A stretch of 64,000 bases of DNA. Origin: Candidatus Epilinea brevis. GTDB taxonomy: Bacteria > Chloroflexota > Anaerolineae > Epilineales > Epilineaceae. How positions within the stretch are numbered: position 1 is the stretch's first letter; every line of letters starts with the position of its first letter. The stretch lies in the NCBI GenBank assembly GCA_016710785.1, contig JADJUE010000010.1, forward strand, positions 62,001 through 126,000. The letters are read 5' to 3'. The translations under genes and the position numbers were made by a program. Positions 46,106 to 55,535 of this stretch are shown here, piece after piece. The notes beneath the pieces are model-generated. The model did not search any database. It was not told where the DNA came from and worked only from the letters and a program-made list of their open reading frames with translations.

Positions 46106-47467
46106 ATGGACAGCTATCGGCTGGCGCCGCGCCAGCAGCTTCAGCCCCGCGGTTTCATCGGCCTGTCGTTCGCCAGTTTGCGAGGCGCCTTCCTCAGCCT
46201 GCCCGGGCTGCTGGTGTTGGGGGGCGTCTGGTTCCTGGTGCTGAGCCTGGCCGGCCTGATCGCCGCCGTTCCAGTGATGGTGGCCGGCAGCCTGAGCGGC
46301 GACATGGCCACCGGCGTCGGCGCCCTCATGGCCCTGATCTGCCTGCCTTTCCTCCTCATCTGGCTGATGGCCGGCTGGTGCGCCCTTCTCGGATGGGTCG
46401 CCAGCAGGACCTTGGGCGCGCCTCTCGGTCTGGGCGAGGCCCTGGGCCTGGGCGTGCGGCGGGCCCTGCCGGCCTTCGGCACGGTCATCAGCATCAAGAT
46501 GATGGGTGCCCTCAGCCTGCTGCCGGCCGCTTTCCTGGCAACGGCCATCGCCCTCCTGGTCGGCCAGGACGCCCTGCCGCGCGGGCCCTGGTCCAGCGTC
46601 CTGGTGCAGTCCGCGCTGGTCATGACCGGCCTGGCCGGCCTCGGCGGCCTGTATGTCTGCCTCAGGCTGCTCCTGGCGCCCTGGCCGGCGCTGCTGGAAG
46701 AGGCGGGCCCGGTCCAAGCCATCCAGCGCGGTTGGGAACTCAGCCGCGGCCAGACGGGGCGCATGCTCTTCTATCCCCTGCTGGCCCTGGGCCTGGTCGC
46801 GCTGCTGCTGGACGGCCTGGCCCGGCTGTGGAAGGGCGATGAGCAGGCCGCCCTGAGCGCGTTGGCGGCGCGCGCCGCCGCCTGGCCGACCGCGGACGAG
46901 GTCTGGCGCGGCATCGCCATCGGCGACCCGCGTTCCATCGCCTGGCTGCTGGTGGGGATGGCGGTGGTCGGCGGCGCCGTGGCCCTGGTGCATGCCGGGC
47001 TCTCGGCCTTCTACTTCGACCGCTTGCGTCGCATGGAAGGGTTCGGGGCCGATGCCGGGCGCGCCAGCGGTCGTCCAGCCGCTCCGGTCGCGATCTGGCC
47101 CGCGCCTGACGGTGGCGACGAGAGCCACGCGCCGGTAGAGGACATCGCGCTGGTCGAAGACTTCGATCCTGTCGCCGGCTTCGAACCGATCGAGCCCGTT
47201 CAGCCGATCCTGGACGCCGAAGCGGCGGTGCCCGTCATGCGGTCCGGCGAAGCTCCTTGGTCCGATCCCGCAACGGATGCTGTCGCGGCGACCGATCCAA
47301 ACGTGAACGAGCCGGTGGATGTTGACCTTGACCCGGCAACGCTACAGGAGTTCGCTCTTGAGTCGCCGTCCGGCGACAGGGCGATGGATCGGCCCCGACG
47401 CAGCCGCCTGGCCTGGCTCTGGTCCTGGCTACCTGAACCGGAATCCGCCGCGGAACGCGAGGATTAG
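46106..47467 (+). CDS. Multi-pass membrane protein (GPDPase-membrane-domain/DUF-like)
   Basis: About 453 aa from the ATG at 46106 (MDSYRLAPRQQLQPRGFIGL). About six helices are visible, such as SLPGLLVLGGVWFLVLSLAG, ALMALICLPFLLIWLMAGWC, ALSLLPAAFLATAIALLVGQ and IAWLLVGMAVVGGAVALVHA. The order of helices and amphipathic loops resembles the membrane domain family seen also at 48932. A long acidic cytoplasmic tail rich in Asp, Glu and Pro follows. No catalytic motif is visible. The last bases overlap the convergent peptidase stop (47464-47467). Confidence 0.65.
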   Translation: MDSYRLAPRQQLQPRGFIGLSFASLRGAFLSLPGLLVLGGVWFLVLSLAGLIAAVPVMVAGSLSGDMATGVGALMALICLPFLLIWLMAGWCALLGWVASRTLGAPLGLGEALGLGVRRALPAFGTVISIKMMGALSLLPAAFLATAIALLVGQDALPRGPWSSVLVQSALVMTGLAGLGGLYVCLRLLLAPWPALLEEAGPVQAIQRGWELSRGQTGRMLFYPLLALGLVALLLDGLARLWKGDEQAALSALAARAAAWPTADEVWRGIAIGDPRSIAWLLVGMAVVGGAVALVHAGLSAFYFDRLRRMEGFGADAGRASGRPAAPVAIWPAPDGGDESHAPVEDIALVEDFDPVAGFEPIEPVQPILDAEAAVPVMRSGEAPWSDPATDAVAATDPNVNEPVDVDLDPATLQEFALESPSGDRAMDRPRRSRLAWLWSWLPEPESAAERED

Positions 47468-48642
47468 GGCGTCAACGCCCCCTCCGCCACCCACGCTGCC
47501 GCCGCATGGACCAACCGCCAGAGCTGGTCCATGCCCGTCCCCAGATCGCTCAGGTCCACCCATTCATCCAGCCGGTGGGCGTCGCCGCCATCGGCCAGAT
47601 GGATGGTGACTGCCGGCAGGCCCCGCGCCAGAGGCAGGTTGGCGTCGGTGCTGGAGCGCCTGAGGGCGATGCGTTCCGGGCTTACACCGCCGGCCTTCAG
47701 CGCCTGCACGGCCATCCTGACCAAGGGATGCTGCACCGGCAAGCCGCCGGCCGGCCGGTCGCCCACCCGCTCCCAGCCGATGCCGCCTCCCTGCCGGGTG
47801 GCCGCCGCCTGGTGCCGGGAGCAGGCCGCCTCCACCCAGGCCGCCAGATCGGACAAGGCGTCCGGCGACTCGGAGCGCAGGTCCAGGAGCAATTCGGCCT
47901 GCTCGGCGATGCTGTTGACCGAGGTGCCGCCGCGCAACTCGCCGATGTTGAAGCTGCAGCGCGGGCGCACGGGCAGCGGGATGGCCGTCAGTTCGGCCGC
48001 CAGACGAACCAGGAGGTGCAAGGCGCTGGGCTTGCCGAAGTCGCCCCAGCTATGGCCACCGGGCGCCTGGGCATGGATGCGGTAGCGCCGCGATCCCAAG
48101 GCCAGATGGGTGACCGGCCAGGCGCCTTGTTTGGAACCCTCGATCACCACGCAGGCCGCCAGGCCCTCCCCCAAGGCGTCCACGGCCCGGCGCATGCCCT
48201 TGAGATCCCCCAATCCCTCTTCGGCGGCATTGGCCACCAGCCAGAGGGGGGCGGCCGTGGGCTGGCCGCGGCGCGCCAGGGCCTGCGCCAACAGGATGAG
48301 CCCGGTCACCCCGAGGCTGTTGTCGCCGATCCCCGGTGCCGCCAGCCGCAGCCCCGTCCGCTGCGCGTCCAGGGGCGTGCCGGCCGGAAAGACGGTGTCC
48401 AGATGGGCGCTGACCAGGACGCCCTTGCCGGGTCGCCGGCCCGGCCAACGTGCGACCACGTTGGGTCCGGCCGGATCGATGGCCACGTCGGCGAGACCTG
48501 CGGCGCGGAGCTGCTGCGCCACGAACTCCGCCCGCCGCCCCTCGTCGAAGGTGGGAGCGGGGACGGATTGCACGGCCAGGCAGAGGTCGGCGGCAGCCGC
48601 CAGATCCCAGGCCGGAGGCGAAACGGTCGAGAGGTCGGTCAT
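47464..48642 (-). CDS. M20-family metallopeptidase
   Basis: 392 aa. Dinuclear zinc ligands fit the family: H and D in VSAHLDTVFPAG, the bridging D in GIGDNSLGVTG, the general-base/ligand pair in NAAEEGLGD, E in VVIEGSK and a C-terminal H in DAHRLDEWVD. The dimerisation lid shows GGHSWGDFGKPSALH and NSIAEQAELLLDLR. Relatives include peptidase T and aminoacyl-hydrolases. Cytoplasmic; it probably trims small peptides. The stop codon overlaps that of the convergent membrane-protein gene (TTAG). Confidence 0.88.
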   Translation of the reverse strand: MTDLSTVSPPAWDLAAAADLCLAVQSVPAPTFDEGRRAEFVAQQLRAAGLADVAIDPAGPNVVARWPGRRPGKGVLVSAHLDTVFPAGTPLDAQRTGLRLAAPGIGDNSLGVTGLILLAQALARRGQPTAAPLWLVANAAEEGLGDLKGMRRAVDALGEGLAACVVIEGSKQGAWPVTHLALGSRRYRIHAQAPGGHSWGDFGKPSALHLLVRLAAELTAIPLPVRPRCSFNIGELRGGTSVNSIAEQAELLLDLRSESPDALSDLAAWVEAACSRHQAAATRQGGGIGWERVGDRPAGGLPVQHPLVRMAVQALKAGGVSPERIALRRSSTDANLPLARGLPAVTIHLADGGDAHRLDEWVDLSDLGTGMDQLWRLVHAAAAWVAEGALTP

Positions 48643-48931
48643 GAGGTGGTCGCACGGGGCTTGTCAGGCAGGCCGCAAAGGCGATAAGCCAGCCGGGTAT
48701 CCCCGCCGGCCGATTGTACCAGGAGGACAAGCACCGTGGCCAGGACAAACGACAGACCCGTCGCCCTGAAGGACACCCGCAGGGTGGCGACCGTTCAGCC
48801 CTGTTTCGGCTCCGGCCGCCCCACTGGTGTAAGATCGCGGTGGCGGACAAGGCCATGCCGCGGCCGCTGACAGTCTCGCTCAAGAACGCCGGCCGTCGTC
48901 TGGGGCTGCCCTTCCTGCATCGACCTGGAGC

Positions 48932-50101
48932 ATGACCATGAAGCTCGATATCGGCGACATCCTCTCCCGTTCCTGGCGCATCACCTGGCGTCACAAGACC
49001 CTGTGGCTGCTGGGCTTCCTGGTGGCCCTGCCCGGCAGCTGCAGCAGCGGCTTCAATGCCAGCGACCGCTTCCAGGGTCGCGGCGACGGGCCACGCATGC
49101 CGGACGGCGCCGATGGCCTGGGGCGCGGCATGGACGACCTGACCAGAAGCCTGCCCGCCGGGCTGCGGGAATACCTGTCGCAGCTGATGAACGAAGTGAC
49201 CTCCCTGCGCCAGAGCGAGATCCTCGTGGACCGCCCACTGCTCCTGCCGGGCATCATCCTGCTGCTGCTGGCCACCCTCCTCCTGGTCTGGCTGCTGGTC
49301 GGCCTGGCCGGACTGGTGGCCCGCGTCGGCCTCGTTCGGGGCATCGACCGGATCGATGCCGGAGCCGACGCGCCGAACCTGCGGCAGGCCTGGGGACTGG
49401 GCTGGTCGGCGCGCACCCTGCGCCTGCTGCTCGCCGAAGTGTTGATGGGCATCCTGTCGCTCATCCTGATCCTGCCGGTGATCCTGCTGGCCGTCCTGCC
49501 GCTCATCCTGGTCGTCCCCATGCAGGCCGAAGCGGATTCGCCCGAACTCCTGCCCATCCTCGCCGGCGTCGGCATCCTCCTCGCCGGCGTCTTCCTGATC
49601 CTCCTCCTGGCCTCTCTGCTGCAGGCGCTCCGACAGCTGTGGACCCGCGAGATCGTGATCGCCGACACGCCCATCGGTGCCGCCGTGTCCCAGGCCCTGG
49701 CCACGATGCGCCGTCAACCTGGCAGCATCTTCCTCTTCTGGTTGGCGCTGCTGCTGGTGGGGATGGGCGTCTTTCTGGCCCTCCTGCCCGTGTCGCTGGT
49801 CATGGCCCTGCTCTTCGCCGGCCTGGGCCTGGGCCTGGGTGCCCTGCTCAAGGCGGTGCTGGGCGGTCTGCTGGGCGCCTTCGGCGGCCTGATCAGCCTG
49901 CTGCTCGGACTGGCATTGAGCGGGGCCATCTTCGGCCTGCCCCTCGCCGCCTTCGAGGGACTGTACGCCGTCTTTACCACCAGCGCGTGGACCCTGGCCT
50001 GGCGACGGCTGCGTGGCGACGGCACGGAGATCCCGGCGGTTCAGCCTGCCGCCGGCGAGGCGCCGGCGGCCTGGCCGGAGGCCGACAACGGCAATGCCTA
50101 G
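48932..50101 (+). CDS. Multi-pass membrane protein, DUF-type
   Basis: 389 aa from an ATG at 48932 (a second lies at 48938). An amphipathic start (LDIGDILSRSWRITWRHKTL) leads into about six hydrophobic helices (LWLLGFLVALPG, GIILLLLATLLLVWLLVGLA, ILSLILILPVILLAVLPLIL, LALLLVGMGVFLALLPVSLV). N-termini of this kind occur in uncharacterised bacterial membrane proteins that often neighbour envelope genes. It is similar in layout to the protein at 46106, so the two may be distant paralogues. The 3' end overlaps the convergent pterin dehydratase stop (CTAG). Confidence 0.65.
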   Translation: MTMKLDIGDILSRSWRITWRHKTLWLLGFLVALPGSCSSGFNASDRFQGRGDGPRMPDGADGLGRGMDDLTRSLPAGLREYLSQLMNEVTSLRQSEILVDRPLLLPGIILLLLATLLLVWLLVGLAGLVARVGLVRGIDRIDAGADAPNLRQAWGLGWSARTLRLLLAEVLMGILSLILILPVILLAVLPLILVVPMQAEADSPELLPILAGVGILLAGVFLILLLASLLQALRQLWTREIVIADTPIGAAVSQALATMRRQPGSIFLFWLALLLVGMGVFLALLPVSLVMALLFAGLGLGLGALLKAVLGGLLGAFGGLISLLLGLALSGAIFGLPLAAFEGLYAVFTTSAWTLAWRRLRGDGTEIPAVQPAAGEAPAAWPEADNGNA

Positions 50102-50388
50102 GTGCCGGCCAGCTCCTCCATCCGCCTGGCCAGGGCCACATCCAGCGCCGTCACGCCACCGGCCGAATGGGTGCTCAGGTCGACGGTGACGGTGCGGTAG
50201 CTGTTGGACCAATCCGGATGGTGATCCAGCTTCTCGGCCACCAGGGCGACAGCGGTCATGAAGGCAAAGGCCGGCACGAAGCTCGAAAAGGCGAAGACCT
50301 TGTGCAGTCGGCCGTCGGCCAGCTGCCATCCGGGCAACTCCGTCAGGGCGGCGGCGATGGTGGCGGGGTCCAGCGGCTGGCGGGACAT
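50098..50388 (-). CDS. phhB: Pterin-4a-carbinolamine dehydratase
   Basis: 96 aa, the usual length. The signature EKLDHHPDWSNSY carries the catalytic His pair and the preceding VALVA helix, and VTVDLSTHSAGGVTALDVAL completes the fold. The enzyme dehydrates 4a-hydroxytetrahydropterin during pterin recycling and may also have a regulatory or molybdopterin-related role in bacteria lacking phenylalanine hydroxylase; none of those partners is adjacent. It is a lone gene with a 3' overlap with the preceding membrane-protein gene. Confidence 0.93.
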   Translation of the reverse strand: MSRQPLDPATIAAALTELPGWQLADGRLHKVFAFSSFVPAFAFMTAVALVAEKLDHHPDWSNSYRTVTVDLSTHSAGGVTALDVALARRMEELAGT

Positions 50389-50456
50389 GGGCGACTCCGA
50401 TCGGGCGGGGGCGGCACGGCGGGATGCCGGCGCACCCCCTATGATATAGTCAGCGC

Positions 50457-53400
50457 GTGGGAGTCAAGGAACGCTCGCGGCTCAGGGTCGGCGCCATCGC
50501 CCTCGCCGCCGTCGTCTTCGCGGCCGGCAACCGGTCGGCGGTGTCGGCCCAAGAGCCTGGATTCATGCGTCCGACCGCCGTCTGGAGCGGACCGGCCGCG
50601 CCCCTGGCCGCGGGCCGCTACGCCGCGGCCGTCGATCTGGCCACGGCGCCTGACGGCGCACTCTGGTTGTTGGACGGCCTTGGAAGCGGCTTGCATCGGC
50701 GATCGGCGGACGGCGATTGGACGCGCCTCCTGCCCCTGCCGGGGGGATTGAACGGTCAACGACTGACCGCGGCCAACGAATGGCTGTGGCTGCTGGGGCG
50801 GCGCGGCACGGCCTGGCGGCTGCTGCGCCTGATGCCTGCCGGAGGAACTGACCTGGAGCTGGCCGTGGGCGCGCTGGGACAAACGCCCATCGACCTGAGC
50901 GCCCGGCCCGACGGCGGCGTGGTGCTGGCCCTGGCCGCACCCGCGACCGTCGAGTTGCGGCTGGCCAACGGATCGCTGGCGGTAAGCCTGGCGGTGGCGG
51001 ACCTGTTCCAGGCCGGCTGCGCCCGCGCGCGCCCCACGGCTGTGGTCGCCGACGGCGCCAGCGGCTTCTGGCTGGGATTGGAGCGCGACGCGTCCTCCTG
51101 CCCCGGCGGCCCTTCGCCGGACCCAGGCGACCTGCGTCCCCCCGTTGTGGACGGCGCCGTACACGTCGATCTCCGCGGCAAGCCGGTGATCGATCGGGTA
51201 GAGCCGGGCGAGGCGCCCATCGACCTGGCGCTGCGGTCGGCCGAGCTCTGGACCTTGACCGCCACGGGCATCCAGCCGGTCGGCCAGCCGCCGGTTGCGC
51301 TGCTGCCGGAGGCGCGGCCCTGGAGCGCCACGGCCTTGGCCTGGCTGAGCGACGGCCGCGCGGCGGTGGTCACCCGCGGCTGCCCGCGGGGCGCGGTGCT
51401 GGCCCTGGCTGAAGGCCGGGCGCCGGTGCCCATCGGCCTGATGGCGCGGCCGCTGGGGCGCGCGCCCCTCCTGCCGCTGCGCCTGGCGGAGCTCGGCGGC
51501 CGCGTCCAGAGCCTGGAGGGCGCCCCGCCCGGTGGGGCAGTCTGGCCGGACGAGGACACCGCCGCCTTGCTGCTGGATTGGGACCCGACCGGCCGGCCGC
51601 AGGGCGCCGAGCCCATCTGCGGCCTGGGCGCCGGCGCTTGGGAGGGCTACCTGGCGGACCTGACGACAGCCGACGGCGCGCTCTGGCGCCTCTGGCCCGG
51701 TGGCCTCGAAGCGCTGGCCGGCGGGCTGCCCACCGGCGGTCTGCAAGCCGCTGCCACCGGCGGCTGGTGGGGCGCCGTCGCCGCCGACAGCGGCCGCGTC
51801 GCCGTGCTGGATCTGGCGGAGGCCAAGGTGCGCGCCTTCGGCGCCGATGGCGCGTCGCTGAGCGTCTGGCCCGTGGAAGGGCTCCCGGTGGACATCGGCC
51901 TGCGGGGGCGCTTCGCCTACCTGAGCGATCCCGCACGACGACGCGTGACGGTGCATGACGTTCTGACCGGCGCCCGCCTGGCCGCCTTCGGCAGCCACCT
52001 GCCGCTCATGCGCCTGCAGGCCATGGCCGACGGCGGCATCCTGGGCCTTGCGGCGGGCGACTGGGCTTTGTCCTACAGCGCCGACGGCCGCCTTCGCGCC
52101 GCCTGGCCCCTTCACCAGGCGCCCGACACCGTGCACACCGATCTGCTGGCCGGCGCGGACGGCCGGGTCACCGCGGCGCGGCTGCGGGTGGCCCCGGTGG
52201 GAAGGGACGGCGACTGGACGGCGGCGGCGGTGACGGACGCGGCGCTGGACCGCTATGAAGCGCCGGCGGAAGCGCCGCCGCTCCCTGACATCACCGCCGG
52301 CGAAGCCTGTGTGGTGCGGGCCGACAAGACGCTCGCGGCAGCCCGCATCCCGCTGGGCGGCGACCTGACGGTGCGCATCCAGCTGGACGGAAGCTGCCCG
52401 CAGCGACCGCGGCCCGGGCGACTGCTGTTCCTGCTGGATGCTCCGCCGCAGGAGCCGGCCGCACGCCTCGCCGCGCAGGGCGCCCTGGTCACGCTTCTGG
52501 CGCGCCTGGACGACCAGCGTCTGGCCCTGGGCCTGCTGGCATCCCAGGACGGCCAGCTCCTGGAGTTGACGCCGGGCAGCGATGCCGCGGCCATCCGCCG
52601 CCTTGGCCTGCAGCCCGACCTGGGCGCGACCGACCTGACCAAGGCCATCGCGCGGGCAGCGGACCGCCTGGCCGCTCCGGGCGCCGAGCCGCACCTGGCG
52701 CTGATCCTGACCCGTCCACCTGCTGCGTTGGAAGCGGCAGCGCAGAGGGCGGCCTTGACCGTGGCGCGGCAGCGGGGCATCGCGATCACGGCCCTGCTCT
52801 ACCCACCCGCCGATCTGAGCATGGCCGGACGCCGCGACTGGGCCGCCCTGTTCGAAGCGGGCGAAGCGCAGCTGGCACCGACCCCCTTCCAGCTGCCGCT
52901 CCTCCTCTCCCGACTGGCTCCGGCCGAAGCCGCAGAGCCGGCCTTTGCGGCCCTGACCCTCCGCGATCTGCTGCCGCCGGGAATGGCGCCTCTGCCCGGC
53001 TCGGTCTCCCCCCCGGACGGCGAATGGGATCCGTCGACCGGCAGCTTGACCTGGCGACGCGACAGCGCCGCCAGCGATGGTCTGCGCTTCAGCTACCGGC
53101 TCAGACCCCTGGTCGCCGGCCCCTTGGCCATCGGACGCCCGGGCGCGGGCGCCGACTACCGTGACGGCTTCGGCTACGCCGCGCGCCTGACCCTGCCCCA
53201 GCCCGAGGCGGAGCTGCTGGCGCCTGACAAGATCTTCCTGCCCCTCTTGAGCCGTGGCGCCTGTCTGGGCCGCCGCCGGCCGCTGGACCTGGTGCTGGTC
53301 CTGGATCTGTCCGGCAGCATGGCGGAGGCGGCCATAGGCGGCGGCAGCAAGCTGGACGCCGCCCGCGCCGCGGCCCTGGCGGTACTGGACCTGCTCGACT

Positions 53401-53834
53401 GGCGCTTGGACGCGGTGGGGGTCGTGGGCTTCAGCGGCCGGGCGGACCTGATCCTGCCGCTGTCGGGCGATCGCGCCGCCGTGGCGGCCGCCTTGACCGG
53501 CCTGCGGACGGCCGAGGGAACGCGCATCGACCTGGGATTGACGGCCGCCGATCGCGCCCTGACCGGCGCCGGCCGGCCTGTCGCCCGCCCCGTGGTCATC
53601 CTGCTGACCGATGGGCGACAGGAAGCGGGCCTGGAGGCGGATGCCGCGACCGCGGCGCGGGCGCTCAAGGCCCGGGGGGTGACGGTCTACGCCATCGGGC
53701 TGGGCGCTGATGCCGATGCCGCCCTGCTGCGGGCCATCGCCAGCGATCCCGCCCGCTACCTGGCCAGCCCCGACACGTCTGACCTGGCCGGGCTCTTTGC
53801 CGCGATCCTGCGGGCGGAGGTCTGCGGGCATTGA
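50457..53834 (+). CDS. Large secreted propeller/VWA protein
   Basis: 1125 aa from a GTG start; TATGAT at 50440-50445 sits so close that the transcript may be nearly leaderless. A signal sequence (VGAIALAAVVFAAGNRSAVS) precedes about 600 residues of propeller-like repeats (DGALWLLDGLGSGLHR, EWLWLLGRRGTAWRL). A first VWA-like fold lacks its metal site (FLLDAPPQE in place of DxSxS). A segment with LPPGMAPLPGSV and SLTWRRDSA follows, then IFLPLLSR. The C-terminal VWA domain is intact (DLSGS from about D950, TRIDLGL, LLTDGRQ). The same order occurs in the protein at 210. It is probably a surface adhesin or sensor. Confidence 0.83.
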   Translation: MGVKERSRLRVGAIALAAVVFAAGNRSAVSAQEPGFMRPTAVWSGPAAPLAAGRYAAAVDLATAPDGALWLLDGLGSGLHRRSADGDWTRLLPLPGGLNGQRLTAANEWLWLLGRRGTAWRLLRLMPAGGTDLELAVGALGQTPIDLSARPDGGVVLALAAPATVELRLANGSLAVSLAVADLFQAGCARARPTAVVADGASGFWLGLERDASSCPGGPSPDPGDLRPPVVDGAVHVDLRGKPVIDRVEPGEAPIDLALRSAELWTLTATGIQPVGQPPVALLPEARPWSATALAWLSDGRAAVVTRGCPRGAVLALAEGRAPVPIGLMARPLGRAPLLPLRLAELGGRVQSLEGAPPGGAVWPDEDTAALLLDWDPTGRPQGAEPICGLGAGAWEGYLADLTTADGALWRLWPGGLEALAGGLPTGGLQAAATGGWWGAVAADSGRVAVLDLAEAKVRAFGADGASLSVWPVEGLPVDIGLRGRFAYLSDPARRRVTVHDVLTGARLAAFGSHLPLMRLQAMADGGILGLAAGDWALSYSADGRLRAAWPLHQAPDTVHTDLLAGADGRVTAARLRVAPVGRDGDWTAAAVTDAALDRYEAPAEAPPLPDITAGEACVVRADKTLAAARIPLGGDLTVRIQLDGSCPQRPRPGRLLFLLDAPPQEPAARLAAQGALVTLLARLDDQRLALGLLASQDGQLLELTPGSDAAAIRRLGLQPDLGATDLTKAIARAADRLAAPGAEPHLALILTRPPAALEAAAQRAALTVARQRGIAITALLYPPADLSMAGRRDWAALFEAGEAQLAPTPFQLPLLLSRLAPAEAAEPAFAALTLRDLLPPGMAPLPGSVSPPDGEWDPSTGSLTWRRDSAASDGLRFSYRLRPLVAGPLAIGRPGAGADYRDGFGYAARLTLPQPEAELLAPDKIFLPLLSRGACLGRRRPLDLVLVLDLSGSMAEAAIGGGSKLDAARAAALAVLDLLDWRLDAVGVVGFSGRADLILPLSGDRAAVAAALTGLRTAEGTRIDLGLTAADRALTGAGRPVARPVVILLTDGRQEAGLEADAATAARALKARGVTVYAIGLGADADAALLRAIASDPARYLASPDTSDLAGLFAAILRAEVCGH

Positions 53835-53844
53835 CCCGTCCAAC

Positions 53845-53891
53845 CCCTCATGCCCCCTCCCCCAACGCGGCTGGGGGAGGGGGCATGAGGG
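53845..53891. terminator. Strong bidirectional terminator hairpin
   Basis: A perfect 20-bp inverted repeat (arms 53845-53864 and 53872-53891, 7-nt loop), very GC-rich, lies 10 nt after the VWA gene stop and between two convergent genes. Confidence 0.8.
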
Positions 53892-53936
53892 CCGGGTCGT
53901 CGTGTTGATGCAGGCGTAAGCAGGGGGCGGCTGGGC

Positions 53937-55319
53937 CTAGGGCTGGGCCAGGGCCACGGGCCCACAGGGCAGCAGCCAGTTGCTGGTGGCGGTGCCGGCA
54001 AGGCGCGCGAAGTTCTTGTAGCCGGCGCGTTTGTCGGTGGCGGGGGCCAGGCAGAGGCCTACGAGATCGTCCACCTCGCCATCACAGGTGGCGTCGTCGG
54101 AGACCGGCACGATGAAGTCCGCCAGAATGGCCCGCCGCTCCTTGAAGCTGATGTTGCCGCATTCGCTGAAGTCCACGGTGCAGGCCGGGTAGAGGAGGGT
54201 CTGGTCGCCGCGGCGCACCAGCCAATGGGCGCTGAAGCGCACCGTGGGGTATTGGCGACCCGGCTTCTTGGCCTCCTGGTAGACGATGACCCGCCCTTTC
54301 TCCGCCTGGCCCGTGCCGGGCAGGGCGGCCATGGGCACCAGCTTGTCGCAGGCCGGGCTGTCGCTGACCGCGCAGGCGGCTGCCGCGCAGAGGTCCTGAT
54401 GGCCCAGAATGGCCCAGGCGCCGGGATCAGCCGGCGCCAGGCAGCGTCGGCCGCCGCTGTCCATGCGACAGACAGCGGTGATGGCAAAGACCTGGACGTC
54501 GCGCCCGGCCCCGGCCACATCGCAGGAGGCCAAGAGCGCCTGGGCGCCGGGGTCCAGCTTCACGGTGCTTTCCAGGTTGGCCCCGTCCACCCGCCAGTAG
54601 TAGCTGACGCGGATGGGCACCGAAGCGCGCGATGCCAGGCTGACGGTGGCCAGCTCGAAGGGACGGGGCGACCGGCATTGCGCCGGCAGGTCGACGCTGC
54701 CGCCGCGCATTCCGCCGCCGCAGGCCACCTCGGCGCAGCGGTTCTCGGGTGGGTCGGCCGTCAGATCCACGGGCAAGGTTGGCTGGCCGGGGATGAGACC
54801 GTCTACCTCCAGGCGCTGGATGTCGGCGCCGGCCGGCACGTCGCAGCGCGACAGGCTGAAGTCCTCGCCGGCGACCAGGGTCAGCCAATCGCTCCAGGGC
54901 TCGGTGACGCCGTCCTGCCGCCAGCGAAAGCGGACGCGGACCTCGCGTTCCTCGGGATCGTCATTGCTGATGGTCAGGGAGGCGTATTCATGGCCGGTGG
55001 CGCATTCGACCGCGAAGTCCTGGCAGATCTCCGCGACGCAGCCTTGGGCCGCTGCGGGCCTGCCGACAACCAGGCCGGCGAAGAGCCCCAGCGCGAGGCA
55101 GCCCGCCAGGGCCGGCAGGGAGAGGACCGGGACGTAACGCCGGGCCGGTACTGGTACCGGGATGGGAATCGGAACGGGAATCGGGGGTGGGGGCGGGAAG
55201 GGAGCCGGCGGCCGAGGCACCGGGATCGGCGTCGGTGGCGCCGACCGCTTCCGGCGGACGCCCAAAGCGCCGAGGGTCGCGGACAGTACGGCGGGGACGG
55301 TCGGGCGTCGCAGCATCAT
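53937..55319 (-). CDS. Membrane-anchored secreted protein with Pro-rich N-terminus
   Basis: About 460 aa. The ATG at 55319 is chosen over a TTG at 55337 because AGGAG lies 7 nt upstream of it. A Pro-rich cytoplasmic stretch (FPPPPPIPVPIPIPVPVP) comes before the membrane helix (LAGCLALGLFAGLVVG), an unusual order. The exported part has two or three beta-rich units with paired Cys (CVAEICQDFAVEC, NRCAEVACGGG, CDVAGAGRD, CAAAACAVSDSPACD). No family is recognised. It converges on the VWA gene at 50457 across a shared terminator. Confidence 0.65.
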   Translation of the reverse strand: MMLRRPTVPAVLSATLGALGVRRKRSAPPTPIPVPRPPAPFPPPPPIPVPIPIPVPVPARRYVPVLSLPALAGCLALGLFAGLVVGRPAAAQGCVAEICQDFAVECATGHEYASLTISNDDPEEREVRVRFRWRQDGVTEPWSDWLTLVAGEDFSLSRCDVPAGADIQRLEVDGLIPGQPTLPVDLTADPPENRCAEVACGGGMRGGSVDLPAQCRSPRPFELATVSLASRASVPIRVSYYWRVDGANLESTVKLDPGAQALLASCDVAGAGRDVQVFAITAVCRMDSGGRRCLAPADPGAWAILGHQDLCAAAACAVSDSPACDKLVPMAALPGTGQAEKGRVIVYQEAKKPGRQYPTVRFSAHWLVRRGDQTLLYPACTVDFSECGNISFKERRAILADFIVPVSDDATCDGEVDDLVGLCLAPATDKRAGYKNFARLAGTATSNWLLPCGPVALAQP

Positions 55320-55535
55320 GGGAACACTCCTGTTCAAAGCTCAGCTGATCAGCCGCCGCGGAGGGCGGTGGCCGGCGGGTCGGTTGCGCGATCGCAACCC
55401 GCCGGGAGCTTAGAAACAGGGCGTTGGCACAGCGTCCCAGGGTGACAGGAAGGTGACAGGTACCTTCGATCTCGAGCGGCGTTGGCGGCGCCTGGCGGCT
55501 CAGCGCCGGCTGAACCGAGGCGCCGTGCTACCGGC

